A stretch of 64,000 nucleotides of DNA from NCBI RefSeq assembly GCF_003985125.1, contig NZ_ML133577.1:89063-153062 (forward strand). The letters are read 5' to 3'. Source of the DNA: Rhizobium phaseoli (GTDB taxonomy: Bacteria; Pseudomonadota; Alphaproteobacteria; Rhizobiales; Rhizobiaceae). Of the stretch, positions 1-8,850 are shown piece by piece. A program made the translations under genes and the position numbers. The notes under the pieces were generated by a model. That model did no database searches. It saw only the letters and a list, made by a program, of their open reading frames with translations, and had not been told where the DNA came from. The number at the start of each line of letters is the position of its first letter. Position 1 is the stretch's first letter.

Positions 1-1154
1 TCGCACTGCGCGAAGCAGGCTATCACGGATCCGTCACGCTGGTCGGAGCCGAACCCCATCTGCCCTATGAACGGCCGCCCCTGTCGAAAACCGTCGACGG
101 TGCGGTGCAGATGAAGCTGATCTGCGCCGCCGATGCGCTTGATGCAGCAGGCATCACCTATCTCAAGGGATTGTCAGCCACACGGCTGGATGCCGATGCC
201 GCGACCGTGACGGTAAGCGACGGTCGCATATTGCGGTACGAGAAGCTTCTTCTGACCACCGGCGCACGGCCGAGACGGCTTGCCTGCCCCGGCGCCGAGC
301 GCGCACTCGACTTCCGCACCCACGCCGACGCCGAAGCGATCTTCTCCATTATCGCCCCCGGCCGGAGCGTCGCGATCATCGGCGCGGGTCTGATCGGGAT
401 GGAACTTGCAGCGGTGCTTCGCGGCAGAAACGTTGCGGTCAGCGTGATCGAAGCCGCGTCGAAACCTTTAGGCCGCGCCGTCCCTGCCCGCTTTGCCGAT
501 AGACTGCACGCCCGACATGCCGCCGAGGGTGTGCGTTTTCATCTCGATCGGGCTGTTGCGGCAATCGGCGACGATGGTGTCACTTTGACCGACGGCAGCG
601 TCGTGCCCGCCGATCTCGTCGTCAGCGCCATCGGGGTCCTGCCTGACATTGCCCTGGCGGAAGCGGCGGGACTGGCCACCGGCAACGGCATTCTGACGGA
701 TGCCTATCTTCGCACCAGCGCGCCGAATATATTTGCCGCAGGCGATTGCGCGGCGGTGGCTGAGCCCGGCGGAGGACATATCCGCTACGAAAGCTGGCGC
801 AACGCCAGAACGCAGGCCGAGACCGCGGCGCGGAACATGGCCGGCAGCGCCGCGGCTTTTGCCGCCATTCCCTGGTTCTGGTCCGACCAGTACGATCTCG
901 GACTGCAGGTGGCGGGACAGCCGCAGCCGGCTCATCAGACTGTCCGGCGCTTGATGCCGGCGGGCGAGCTCGAATTCTATCTCGACGATGGCCGTCTGGT
1001 GGCGGCCGCCGGCCTCGGTATCGGCGGTGGCCTCGCCAAGGATATCAAGCTTGCCGAGCTGCTGATTGCCGCGGCTGTCAGTCCCGCGGCCGCGGCGCTG
1101 GCCGATCCGGGGGTCAATCTCAAGATGCTTTTGAAAGGCGCGCGGGCCGCATGA
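1..1154 (+). CDS. FAD-dependent ferredoxin reductase (5' truncated by window edge)
   Basis: The reading frame is open from base 3, so the gene begins upstream of the window; about 383 residues are visible. It should transfer electrons from NAD(P)H to a ferredoxin or Rieske component in the cytoplasm. The sequence shows the second dinucleotide-binding fold (IIGAGLIGMELAA, near base 375) and the FAD-binding signature NIFAAGDCAAV (near base 725). A C-terminal reductase domain follows, with the WFWSDQYDLGLQ segment typical of putidaredoxin/rhodocoxin reductases. The N-terminal FAD GxGxxG motif is missing only because of the window edge. It overlaps the next gene by 4 bases (ATGA), so the two are translationally coupled. 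The partner oxygenase is not in view, so the substrate is unknown. Confidence 0.85.
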   Translation, partial: ALREAGYHGSVTLVGAEPHLPYERPPLSKTVDGAVQMKLICAADALDAAGITYLKGLSATRLDADAATVTVSDGRILRYEKLLLTTGARPRRLACPGAERALDFRTHADAEAIFSIIAPGRSVAIIGAGLIGMELAAVLRGRNVAVSVIEAASKPLGRAVPARFADRLHARHAAEGVRFHLDRAVAAIGDDGVTLTDGSVVPADLVVSAIGVLPDIALAEAAGLATGNGILTDAYLRTSAPNIFAAGDCAAVAEPGGGHIRYESWRNARTQAETAARNMAGSAAAFAAIPWFWSDQYDLGLQVAGQPQPAHQTVRRLMPAGELEFYLDDGRLVAAAGLGIGGGLAKDIKLAELLIAAAVSPAAAALADPGVNLKMLLKGARAA

Positions 1155-1984
1155 CGCAGAAGCTGCTGATCTTCCAGTCGCTCTGGGCCATGGAGCGCCG
1201 GCACACTGACGGAGTCGAGCGCACACTCGACGAGAACATCGCGATGATCCGTCAGGCGGGCTTCGACGGCATCAGCGCGCATTACACCAACCGCCGCGAT
1301 GTTGTTGTGCTCAACGAGACGATCCGCGGCAGCGGGCTGAAGATCGAGGCGGTCTGCTTTCCGCGCTCGGTCGAGGATCTGCGGCTGCCGCTGGAGCTTG
1401 CCGCGGCCTTTCCCGTCAGCCACATCAACCTGCAGCCCGATATTCGCCTCCGCCGCGTCGAGGCTTGCCTGCCGCTCCTCGACGGCTGGATGCGGCTCGC
1501 CGAAGATGCCGGCATTCCCGTGTTCATCGAAACCCATCGCGACAGGATGACGACGGACCTGTTCTTCACGTTGGATCTGCTCGAGCGGCGTCCCGAACTG
1601 CCGCTGTTGGCCGATCTGTCGCATTTCCTGGTCGGCCGCGAATTCGCCTTTCCGGTCGATGAGGAAAACCACGCGCACATCCGGCGCATCCTGCAGAATG
1701 CCCGCGCATTTCATGGGCGCATCGCTTCACGCGAACAAGTGCAGATCGAAATCGCCTTTCCGCATCATCGGCCCTGGGTCGATCTCTTCCTGCAATGGTG
1801 GGATTATGGTTTTCGCCATTGGCGATCCCGTGCCGCCGATGACGCCGAGCTGGTTTTTACCTGCGAGCTAGGTCCCAAGCCCTATGCGATCACCGGCAGA
1901 GACGGCAACGATTCGACGGACAGATGGGCCGAGGCTCTGGCGTTGCGCCAGATGGTACGCGAGCTTTGGGATGCCCTTGCCTGA
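1151..1984 (+). CDS. TIM-barrel sugar isomerase/epimerase-like protein
   Basis: 277 residues, starting at an ATG that overlaps the stop of the flavoprotein gene. The architecture fits the xylose-isomerase-like TIM barrel superfamily (AP_endonuc_2 type): an early FDGISAHY strand, VFIETHRD around residue 130, LLADLSHF around residue 155 and a late FTCELGP. These supply the acidic and histidine residues that usually hold a divalent metal. The family includes sugar epimerases, hydroxypyruvate isomerase and inosose dehydratase relatives; the exact reaction cannot be read from sequence. Coupling to a ferredoxin reductase suggests a catabolic operon that begins upstream of the window. Confidence 0.7.
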   Translation: MTQKLLIFQSLWAMERRHTDGVERTLDENIAMIRQAGFDGISAHYTNRRDVVVLNETIRGSGLKIEAVCFPRSVEDLRLPLELAAAFPVSHINLQPDIRLRRVEACLPLLDGWMRLAEDAGIPVFIETHRDRMTTDLFFTLDLLERRPELPLLADLSHFLVGREFAFPVDEENHAHIRRILQNARAFHGRIASREQVQIEIAFPHHRPWVDLFLQWWDYGFRHWRSRAADDAELVFTCELGPKPYAITGRDGNDSTDRWAEALALRQMVRELWDALA

Positions 1985-2120
1985 GCCGGCGAACGACGTT
2001 CGCACCATTCCTTATCTCGTCGGGGGCCTGAGCTGTAGGTGCGTCCACAGCCGCGATCAAATCGGTGCGGAGGTTAAGGATTGTTAATCAGGAATGCCTA
2101 ATGTAAATCTTACCGAGCAC

Positions 2121-2149
2121 AAGTTGTGTAGTAACGGAGTTGCTATAAT
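2121..2149 (+). promoter_or_regulatory. Candidate promoter with extended -10 for the signalling operon
   Basis: TGCTATAAT at 2141-2149 is a perfect TATAAT preceded by TGN, an extended -10. A weak -35 candidate (AAGTTG, 2121-2126) lies 17 bases upstream. The first gene of the operon starts at 2186. This is the only sigma-70-like signal seen in the 200-base gap after 1984; there is no experimental support. Confidence 0.4.
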
Positions 2150-2185
2150 ATCTGGTAGGATATTCGATTAGGGAGAACCTCCTGC

Positions 2186-3838
2186 ATGCGGAAAGTTCCT
2201 GCTGCCCGTTTAGCCCTCGGAAAGCCGGAGGCAGAAGCTTCGAGCTTGATCGACCGGCTTTTGTTCTTTGACCGCGATTTCAATCCCATCGAGGATCTGC
2301 ACGGCAATGTGCTGCCCTCATCCGTCAAGCCAGCCGCCTCTTTCTGGGAGCATTTCCCCGAGCTGGACAAATCGGCAATCACGCTGGCTTTCCGTTCTCT
2401 GGATGATAATGCCCAGCCTTTGCGCATATCGGGCGATCTCGGCGCCGCCGGCTCACACGGCCTGACGATCTACCGGATCGGCGACTTGTTTGCCGTGGTC
2501 CGATCCGAGGAACGGATTGACGATGAGCGCGCAACGCTTCTGCATCTCGCGACCCATGATCCGCTGACCGGACTGCCGAACCGGCGCCAGTTCAGCGAAG
2601 ACCTGACCGCCCTGTTGCAGGAAACCGCAGGCGCGAGCGAGACTCTGTCGCTGATGCAACTCGACCTCGACGATTTCAAACCCGTCAACGACACGCTCGG
2701 GCATGCCGCCGGCGACAAGCTCCTCCAATCGGCGGCAATGCGTATCCTGGCCTGCCTTTCCAGCGATGACAGAGCCTACCGGCTGGCCGGTGACGAATTC
2801 ACGGTGATATCCGTGGGCTCGGGACATCCAGCCAAAGCGCACCGTTTGGCGGACGATCTGGTTGCTGCGTTCAAAAAGCCCTTCACGATCAACGGCATCG
2901 CAGTCTTTGTCGGCACCAGCATCGGCATATCCACGGCTCCATCGGACGGTACAACTCCGGAGGAGCTTATGAAGGCGTCCGACCTCGCACTTTACACCGC
3001 CAAGAAAGAAGGGCGCGGTCGGGCGAAAGCCTTTGACCCGGCAATGCTTGAACTGCTGGAGCAGCGGGAATTGCTCCGCCGCAGCCTGCGTATGGCCCTG
3101 GTGCAACAGCAATTCTATGTCGAATACCAGCCCATCGCCGAGGGCGGCTGCATGGTCGGCTTCGAAGCATTGTTGAGATGGCACCATCCCCTACTCGGAA
3201 AGATTCCGCCGGCGTCGTTCATTCCAATGGCCGAAGCGGATGGAATGATGCCCGAGATCGGCGCGTGGGTTTTGGAGCAGGCATGCCATGAGGCGATGAA
3301 GTGGCCCGAGAACTACATTGTCGCCGTCAATCTGTCAGCGGCCGAGTTCCTGACAAGCGGCCTCACCGACCGGATTTCCCAGACGCTGGATCTTGTCGGA
3401 CTTCCGCCCGAACGCCTCGAGCTCGAAATAACCGAAAGCGTGCTGCTTGAGCGGACCGTCAACAACATCGACACCCTGAACACGCTCAATGTGCTCGGCA
3501 TCCGAATTTCTCTCGATGATTTCGGGACGGAATATTCCTCCCTGAGCTATCTGAAAACATTTCCTTTCGATACGATCAAAATCGACAAGTATTTTATCAC
3601 CGATCTCGAAACCGATCAGAAAAGCCAGGCAATCGTCCGCTGCATCGTCAACCTTGCACATGACCTCGACATGCAGGTGACGGCCGAGGGGGTCGAGACA
3701 CCCGGTCAGGCGGAATGGTTGCACAGCGTCGGCTGCGACAGGTTGCAGGGCTATCTGGTGAGCAGGCCGCTTCCCGTGGAGGCAATTGAAGAATTCATTA
3801 CCCGCGCGGACGCATCCAAAGTCCACGCCCGACAATAG
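2186..3838 (+). CDS. GGDEF-EAL cyclic-di-GMP turnover protein
   Basis: 550 residues, soluble, with an AGGGAGA ribosome site about 9 bases before the ATG. The N-terminal ~120 residues form a PAS-like sensor region. A GGDEF domain follows (LTGLPNRRQF, then A201-G-D-E-F205, a tolerated variant of GGDEF), then an EAL domain from about residue 300. EAL residues seen are E327-A-L329, NLSAAEF, EITES, the loop DDFGTEYSSL and EGVET. All main catalytic acids of the EAL domain appear present, so phosphodiesterase activity is plausible; cyclase activity is possible. It is the first gene of a run of six same-strand genes, and the context suggests the partner-switching proteins downstream control it. Domain identity is certain; net activity is not. 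Confidence 0.92.
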   Translation: MRKVPAARLALGKPEAEASSLIDRLLFFDRDFNPIEDLHGNVLPSSVKPAASFWEHFPELDKSAITLAFRSLDDNAQPLRISGDLGAAGSHGLTIYRIGDLFAVVRSEERIDDERATLLHLATHDPLTGLPNRRQFSEDLTALLQETAGASETLSLMQLDLDDFKPVNDTLGHAAGDKLLQSAAMRILACLSSDDRAYRLAGDEFTVISVGSGHPAKAHRLADDLVAAFKKPFTINGIAVFVGTSIGISTAPSDGTTPEELMKASDLALYTAKKEGRGRAKAFDPAMLELLEQRELLRRSLRMALVQQQFYVEYQPIAEGGCMVGFEALLRWHHPLLGKIPPASFIPMAEADGMMPEIGAWVLEQACHEAMKWPENYIVAVNLSAAEFLTSGLTDRISQTLDLVGLPPERLELEITESVLLERTVNNIDTLNTLNVLGIRISLDDFGTEYSSLSYLKTFPFDTIKIDKYFITDLETDQKSQAIVRCIVNLAHDLDMQVTAEGVETPGQAEWLHSVGCDRLQGYLVSRPLPVEAIEEFITRADASKVHARQ

Positions 3839-3913
3839 TGCTTTATCGACTTTTCGCCGTGCTTTTAGATCGCATGCAAATTTGACGCTCCAGACAGACG
3901 AAAGGAGGGTGCA

Positions 3914-4420
3914 TTGGAAGAGGAAGCATCCCGCTTCGACGATCACGCATTTGTGCCGATGGTATCGCTGGAAATGAACGTGGCGGTGTTCAAATCTCAA
4001 TGGCAGTTTTGCGACGAGATTACCGAATATCTCTCCGACATTCTCGGCCAGGGTCACAGCGATCCCGCCCGATACGCCAACTTTCTTTCAGTCGCGGCAA
4101 ACGAACTTATCGAACTCGCTTTCCGCGCGACCAACGGACGAGGCAAGATAAGTTTCAGCCTCGCTCGCAGCGCGACCTCCAATCGGCTGCGAATTGCGTT
4201 CCCTTGCGACGAGGAGTTTCCCCGCAAACACATGCAGACCGGATCACGCGAAATCCAGCCTGGCCTCGACGACGGGTCCGGTCAGCTGGTCACGAAGTCC
4301 GATGGGGCTTTGCTCAGCAATCTGGCGGCAATATTCGGCGCCGCCATCCACATCGAGAAAGACGGCGCGGACAGGATCGGCATCATTGCCGATTTCCCAT
4401 CGGCCGAGGATTTTCAATGA
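3914..4420 (+). CDS. Anti-sigma-type ATPase-fold protein (slr1658/SiaB-like), degenerate
   Basis: 168 residues. The start is a TTG chosen because AGGAGG lies 5 bases upstream (3902-3908); the first in-frame ATG is about 15 codons later with no such site. The protein resembles the slr1658/SiaB group of GHKL-fold kinases and is a paralogue in kind of the product at 7944. It keeps the N-box frame (NELIELAF, residues 63-70), but the Mg-binding Asn position is Leu68. The glycine-rich G2 box is reduced to SDGALLSNL. It may therefore bind its STAS partner without phosphorylating it. Its stop overlaps the start of the STAS-methyltransferase gene (ATGA), which makes that protein the likely partner. 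Family assignment is from pattern only. Confidence 0.6.
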   Translation: MEEEASRFDDHAFVPMVSLEMNVAVFKSQWQFCDEITEYLSDILGQGHSDPARYANFLSVAANELIELAFRATNGRGKISFSLARSATSNRLRIAFPCDEEFPRKHMQTGSREIQPGLDDGSGQLVTKSDGALLSNLAAIFGAAIHIEKDGADRIGIIADFPSAEDFQ

Positions 4421-5583
4421 ACCTGCTGCCATTCACCGTGCGATTTGATCCGACAAATCAGGAGCTTGTTCTGTCCGGCAAGATGCGGCCCGAAAGTGTT
4501 GCCGAGATTGCCGATGCGCTCGAGCTGGTGCGGCAGAGTTTGGAAAAATACAGCGGCATCGTTTACCTCAACGTCAAACGCTTGACGCACATCAACATGA
4601 CGGCCTTCGCCGCTCTGTGCGACATCCTCGCGGCCGGCTGCCGAATGAGGCCGGACCGGAACATCAAGATCATTACCTCAAGCGTAATGGCATGGTCTGC
4701 CTCGCTGTTCGAGATGCTGGCGGCATCGCTGCCGAACCTGTCGGTCGAGGTTTACGATTCGGCGTTTTATCCAGGGCAGAGCTTTGTCGAGGACGAGTCT
4801 TTCATTCCCATCCTGCGCACGCAGACGAAAATGACCTGGCGGCATGAGCGCGAACTCTTGCCGCGCCACGGTCTGCGCAACGGCCTTGCTATGGCGGATA
4901 TCTGCTGCGGCATCGGTGATTTCGCCGCCTTGGTTCAGCGGGAATTCAAACCGGCCCGCCTTGTCGCGCTGGATCATTCCGTGCGCAGTCTCGACTATGC
5001 CCGCAGGGTCGCTGCCGACTTCGATATGCGAGGCATCGAATACACCTATGGCGACGCTTCCCAGATGTTGCTCCGAGACGATCAGTTCGATTTTGTTACC
5101 TGCCGGCACTCGCTGCAGATTTTCGACCGCCCCGAGATGCTGCTACGGGAGCTTTTTCGTATCTGCAAGCCCGGCGGCCGTGTCTACATCACCAACGAAA
5201 AGAATTCGCACTGCCTGGGCGAGCCGCATGCCGAATCGATCAAATGGACTTACGAGGAAGTCGCCAAGCTGTTCAGCCACTTCGACATGGATGTCGAGAT
5301 GGGACCGAAAAGCCGCCATCTTCTCCTCAACGCCGGCTTCGACGACATCAAGGTCGACTGCTTCATGGTGACGAATCTCGACGGCGACCCCCAGGATTTC
5401 GCGGATGTCATCGAAGCCTGGGAAAATGTCTATGCCGGCGAGATGGCTGTGCGCCGCGGCGACTCGCCGGATTTCATTCGCAGGTTCCGGCAGGGATTCA
5501 AGGATCACGTCTTTGCCGCTCTTCACCCCAAGGGTTATGCAGGCTGGCCGATCTGGGCAGCCTCTGGTCGAAAGCCGCTATGA
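4417..5583 (+). CDS. STAS domain fused to SAM-dependent methyltransferase
   Basis: 388 residues. The frame is open further upstream, but the ATG at 4417 overlapping the previous stop is the natural start. Residues 1-125 look like a STAS (anti-sigma-antagonist) domain. Thr62 in HINMTAFAAL sits where the phosphorylatable Ser/Thr of SpoIIAA-like proteins lies. Residues 140-300 form a class I methyltransferase: motif I DICCGIGD (161-168), the acidic end of strand 2 at ALDHS (Asp186), then DFVTCRHSLQIF and the KPGGRVYI strand. The fusion implies that phosphorylation state or partner binding gates a methylation reaction. The substrate (small molecule or protein) is unknown. It is tightly coupled to genes on both sides. 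Confidence 0.75.
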   Translation: MNLLPFTVRFDPTNQELVLSGKMRPESVAEIADALELVRQSLEKYSGIVYLNVKRLTHINMTAFAALCDILAAGCRMRPDRNIKIITSSVMAWSASLFEMLAASLPNLSVEVYDSAFYPGQSFVEDESFIPILRTQTKMTWRHERELLPRHGLRNGLAMADICCGIGDFAALVQREFKPARLVALDHSVRSLDYARRVAADFDMRGIEYTYGDASQMLLRDDQFDFVTCRHSLQIFDRPEMLLRELFRICKPGGRVYITNEKNSHCLGEPHAESIKWTYEEVAKLFSHFDMDVEMGPKSRHLLLNAGFDDIKVDCFMVTNLDGDPQDFADVIEAWENVYAGEMAVRRGDSPDFIRRFRQGFKDHVFAALHPKGYAGWPIWAASGRKPL

Positions 5584-7940
5584 TGGACGGGCACGTATCG
5601 AAGAGACCGGTGGGGTTGGGCTCGTTTCGAGCAAAGTTCATCCTCGTCGTCGGCGGCGCCGTCCTCTTCGACCTGCTGGTCAGCGGTGGCCTGGCACTTT
5701 GGAACGTTCAGCGGCTGTCGCGCGATGCAACGCTCGAGGTCGGCCAGGGCCTTGAAGCCGCAAGTCAGGAATATATCCGCACCTATGCCGATTCGACCGC
5801 GGCCCAGGTGAATTTGCTCCTGCGGCAGGTCCATAACGACGTCGACACTTTGGCAGGCGTGCTCCAGGCGCAGATCGACAATCCCGCCCGCAATTCCGAT
5901 GTCGGTACGGCAATGGCCCGCACGTCCCCCGGCAGCGTCAGCCTGGTTTACGACGAAAAGGGGAAATGGTCTCAGAACGCGCCCGGCTCCGCTTCGGTCG
6001 TCAGCGTCTGGGGTTACCTGCTCGGACAGGACCACCAGCCGACGCCCGACATTGCTCGCGATATAGAGACAAGCGCGGTTCTCGACCTCGTCGCGCCGAG
6101 CCTGCTGCAGCATGGCGCCTCGAAGCTGCAGATGTATTACATCGGATCGAAAGAACGGCCGATCTTCAGGACCGCGCCCTACACCGACCAGGCCCAGACC
6201 TTCGACCGGCTTTATCCCGGCCACAACGAGGCCAATTTCTGGGACTTCTTTTTCCCCGGACTTTACGAGTCCTGGCAGGGCTGGGCCAAGGATGGGAAAA
6301 CGCGGCCGGTCGCCGAAGACATCACCCAGACGGCGCCTTATACGGATGCCATTACCGGCAAGCTGATCGTCAGCTTCTTTCATCCGCTCTGGACCGCCGA
6401 CAGGAAGGATGTCGCCGGGACGGCCGGCGCCGATATTACGCTCGACCAGCTCGCCCAGACCGTGGAAAACGTCAAAGTGGCGCAGTCCGGTTTCGGATTC
6501 CTGGCAATGTCCGACGGAAACGTGGTGGCAATCAACGCCACCGGCGAAAAGACACTCGGCCTGGTTTCGGCGAGCGGCGCGAGCGGAACCGGCGTGACCG
6601 GGCTGGAGCGCTCCCTGAAAGGAAGCTCACAGCCTGCGATCGCGAAACTGGCGCTCGACCGCGAACAGGGCATTCAGCACCTGCTGTTGCAGCGGGACGG
6701 CAACGAAGTTCCCTATATCGTCATCGTCAAGAAGCTGCCGGCGACCAACCTCTGGTCCAGCGGCCCGGTTCGGCAAGAGGCGATGCTGCTTGGGGTGGTA
6801 GTGCCGGAGCGGGAAATCGACGCCTCCCTCTATGCCGCCCAGGCCAAGATTTCCGAGGCCACCAACCGGATCGTGATCTACCAGATCCTGGCAATCCTGA
6901 TGTCGCTGCTGATCGTGACGATCGCCGTGTTTGCGGCTTCGAAGCGCATCACGAGCGGGATCAGCGCCCTTGCCGGTGCCGCCAAGCGGATCCAGGCACA
7001 GGACTATTCCGTCAGAGTGGCGATAACGAGCAAGGATGAGGTGGGCGCGGCCGGTGAAGCCTTCAATCGAATGGCCCAACAGATCAGCTACCACACCGAA
7101 AATCTCGAACAGCTCGTCGAGGAACGAACGGCCCAGATCGAAGATGCGAAGGAGGAGATTTCGGCGCTGAACGCCCAGCTCCAGCGGGAAAACCGTCGGC
7201 TCGGAACGGAGCTCGCGGTCGCCAAGCAAATCCAGCTCATGGTTCTGCCGCTGCAACAGGAGCTGGAAGACTTTCAGGATATCGAGATCGCAGCCTATAT
7301 GCGGCCCGCGGAAGAGGTCGGCGGCGATTATTATGACGTCCTGAAGAACGGCAGGCGGTTGAAGATCGGCATCGGCGACGTCACCGGCCATGGGCTCGAG
7401 AGCGGCGTGCTGATGCTGATGGTCCAATCCGTCGCCCGCGCGCTGCAGGAAGCAGGCAACACCGACGCCGTCGAATTTCTGGCTAATCTGAACAGCGCCC
7501 TGTTCAAAAACATCGAGCGGACCAGGATCGACAAGCATCTGACTCTCGCCTTTCTCGACTATGACGGCAAAGACATGATCCTGTCGGGGCAGCACGAGGA
7601 AGTCGTCATCGTGCGGGCAAACGGCGAGATTCAACGCATCGACACCATGGATCTCGGCATCCCGATCGGGTTGGAAGCCGATATTTCCGCCTTCATCAAG
7701 ACCCGGGAAATAGCGTTTGAGAAAGGCGACCTGATACTCCTGCATACCGATGGGGTGACGGAAGCCGAAAACGATGCAGGAGAACTGTTCGGCATCGAAC
7801 GCCTGTGCAGGGAAGCGCTCCGCTTGAAGGATCAGAGCGCTGAGAAGGTCGTTTCGGAAATTGTCGCGACATTAATGCTCTTTATCGGATCGCAGAAGAT
7901 CTACGACGACATCACGCTTCTCGCAGTGCGGCATAGGTGA
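5583..7940 (+). CDS. Membrane Cache-HAMP-PP2C (SpoIIE-type) phosphatase, SiaA-like
   Basis: 785 residues; TGATG overlap with the preceding gene. Topology: a cytoplasmic N-terminus, one membrane segment near residues 17-38, a large periplasmic Cache-like sensor (about 40-425), a second membrane segment (about 430-452), HAMP, then a coiled coil around residues 500-540. The C-terminal PP2C/SpoIIE domain follows. Metal-binding motifs are intact: VGGDYYD (579-585) and IGDVTGHG (597-604), with DDITLLAV at the end. The same layout is seen in SiaA of Pseudomonas and RsbU-type phosphatases, which dephosphorylate STAS or SiaC-type proteins when a ligand binds outside. Here the targets are likely the two STAS proteins of the operon. 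Confidence 0.88.
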   Translation: MDGHVSKRPVGLGSFRAKFILVVGGAVLFDLLVSGGLALWNVQRLSRDATLEVGQGLEAASQEYIRTYADSTAAQVNLLLRQVHNDVDTLAGVLQAQIDNPARNSDVGTAMARTSPGSVSLVYDEKGKWSQNAPGSASVVSVWGYLLGQDHQPTPDIARDIETSAVLDLVAPSLLQHGASKLQMYYIGSKERPIFRTAPYTDQAQTFDRLYPGHNEANFWDFFFPGLYESWQGWAKDGKTRPVAEDITQTAPYTDAITGKLIVSFFHPLWTADRKDVAGTAGADITLDQLAQTVENVKVAQSGFGFLAMSDGNVVAINATGEKTLGLVSASGASGTGVTGLERSLKGSSQPAIAKLALDREQGIQHLLLQRDGNEVPYIVIVKKLPATNLWSSGPVRQEAMLLGVVVPEREIDASLYAAQAKISEATNRIVIYQILAILMSLLIVTIAVFAASKRITSGISALAGAAKRIQAQDYSVRVAITSKDEVGAAGEAFNRMAQQISYHTENLEQLVEERTAQIEDAKEEISALNAQLQRENRRLGTELAVAKQIQLMVLPLQQELEDFQDIEIAAYMRPAEEVGGDYYDVLKNGRRLKIGIGDVTGHGLESGVLMLMVQSVARALQEAGNTDAVEFLANLNSALFKNIERTRIDKHLTLAFLDYDGKDMILSGQHEEVVIVRANGEIQRIDTMDLGIPIGLEADISAFIKTREIAFEKGDLILLHTDGVTEAENDAGELFGIERLCREALRLKDQSAEKVVSEIVATLMLFIGSQKIYDDITLLAVRHR

Positions 7941-7943
7941 GAC

Positions 7944-8504
7944 ATGACGGCCAAAATATACGGTCTCGAATCTCTGGTGGACATCAGCCTGGATTCAGGC
8001 GCTCGCCTCACGTTGAGCGATGGGCCGCTTCAGCTTGGTTGGCGGCATTCGGGAATGACGTCCGATTTCATCGCCGAGATCATGGCCCTGCCCTACTCCC
8101 GTTCGAGGAAGGATTACCTGCAGGCGCACCATGACATCGGATATCTCAGCAACGAGCTGATCGAAAACGCCGTCAAATTTCGACAGCCGGGCGAGATCCT
8201 GATCGAAGCCGGCATGGTCGAGGGAAGCTTTTTGATCAGGGTGCGGAACGCCATCGACAACGCGACATCGGCCCGCTTTCAGCAACTCCTGCAACGCCTG
8301 CAATCGAGGGAACCCGGCGTTCTGCTTCTTGAGCAAATCGAAACCAACGCCATATCGTCAGCAGGCGGTTCCGGCCTCGGTTTGCTCACCCTTCTGAGTG
8401 ATTACGATGCAAGAATGGCATGGACATTTGAAGAGAATAACGACCAGCAGATCATACTGACGACGACGGCAGCTGTGGCGATGCCACCCTCCTCCAATTT
8501 GTGA
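7944..8504 (+). CDS. Anti-sigma-type Ser/Thr kinase-like protein (slr1658/SiaB-like)
   Basis: 186 residues, 3 bases after the phosphatase gene. It carries the GHKL ATPase hallmarks: N-box NELIENAVKF (residues 70-79, Asn75) and a G-rich lid GGSGLGLL (141-148). It should therefore bind ATP and could phosphorylate the STAS protein encoded immediately downstream. Compared with the copy at 3914 it is the intact one. The closest named group I recognise is the slr1658 superfamily, which includes SiaB. Kinase activity is inferred from motifs and context. Confidence 0.72.
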   Translation: MTAKIYGLESLVDISLDSGARLTLSDGPLQLGWRHSGMTSDFIAEIMALPYSRSRKDYLQAHHDIGYLSNELIENAVKFRQPGEILIEAGMVEGSFLIRVRNAIDNATSARFQQLLQRLQSREPGVLLLEQIETNAISSAGGSGLGLLTLLSDYDARMAWTFEENNDQQIILTTTAAVAMPPSSNL

Positions 8505-8511
8505 GCCAAGA

Positions 8512-8850
8512 ATGGAAATCAGCGACGAAAATTTCCGCGTATGGGCGGAGAAGAATGAAGTCTATTTCGACGGCGTGTTCCGCCTGGCGGGACCCGATGC
8601 CTACGCACCGATTTATTCATTGATAGCAACCCTCCTTCACGAGGGGCACCAGCAGGTGACCTTCGACCTGACCGGTCTCGAATTCCTCAATTCGTCGGGG
8701 ATCAATCTCCTGGCGAAATTGACGATCGAAGCCAGAAAAATGGGCGACCTCCTGCTCATTGTGAAAGGCACCAACCAACATCCGTGGCAGGCAAAATCGC
8801 TGCCGAATCTCAAGAAGCTGCATCCGCTGCTCGAATTGCGCCTGGCGTGA
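8512..8850 (+). CDS. Stand-alone STAS protein (anti-sigma-factor antagonist, slr1659-like)
   Basis: 112 residues, 7 bases after the kinase-like gene. It is a single STAS domain with the phospho-acceptor motif FLNSSGINLL (Ser61/Ser62 before Gly63). Family members are phosphorylated by their cognate kinase and reset by a PP2C phosphatase; both are encoded just upstream. It is the last gene of the operon. The probable output is binding or release of a partner such as the GGDEF-EAL protein, which is an inference. Confidence 0.82.
   Translation: MEISDENFRVWAEKNEVYFDGVFRLAGPDAYAPIYSLIATLLHEGHQQVTFDLTGLEFLNSSGINLLAKLTIEARKMGDLLLIVKGTNQHPWQAKSLPNLKKLHPLLELRLA

Noticed and set aside
4000..4416. In-frame N-terminal extension of the STAS-methyltransferase
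   Set aside because: It is Arg-rich and overlaps the kinase-like gene in another frame; the ATGA overlap at 4417 gives the natural start.
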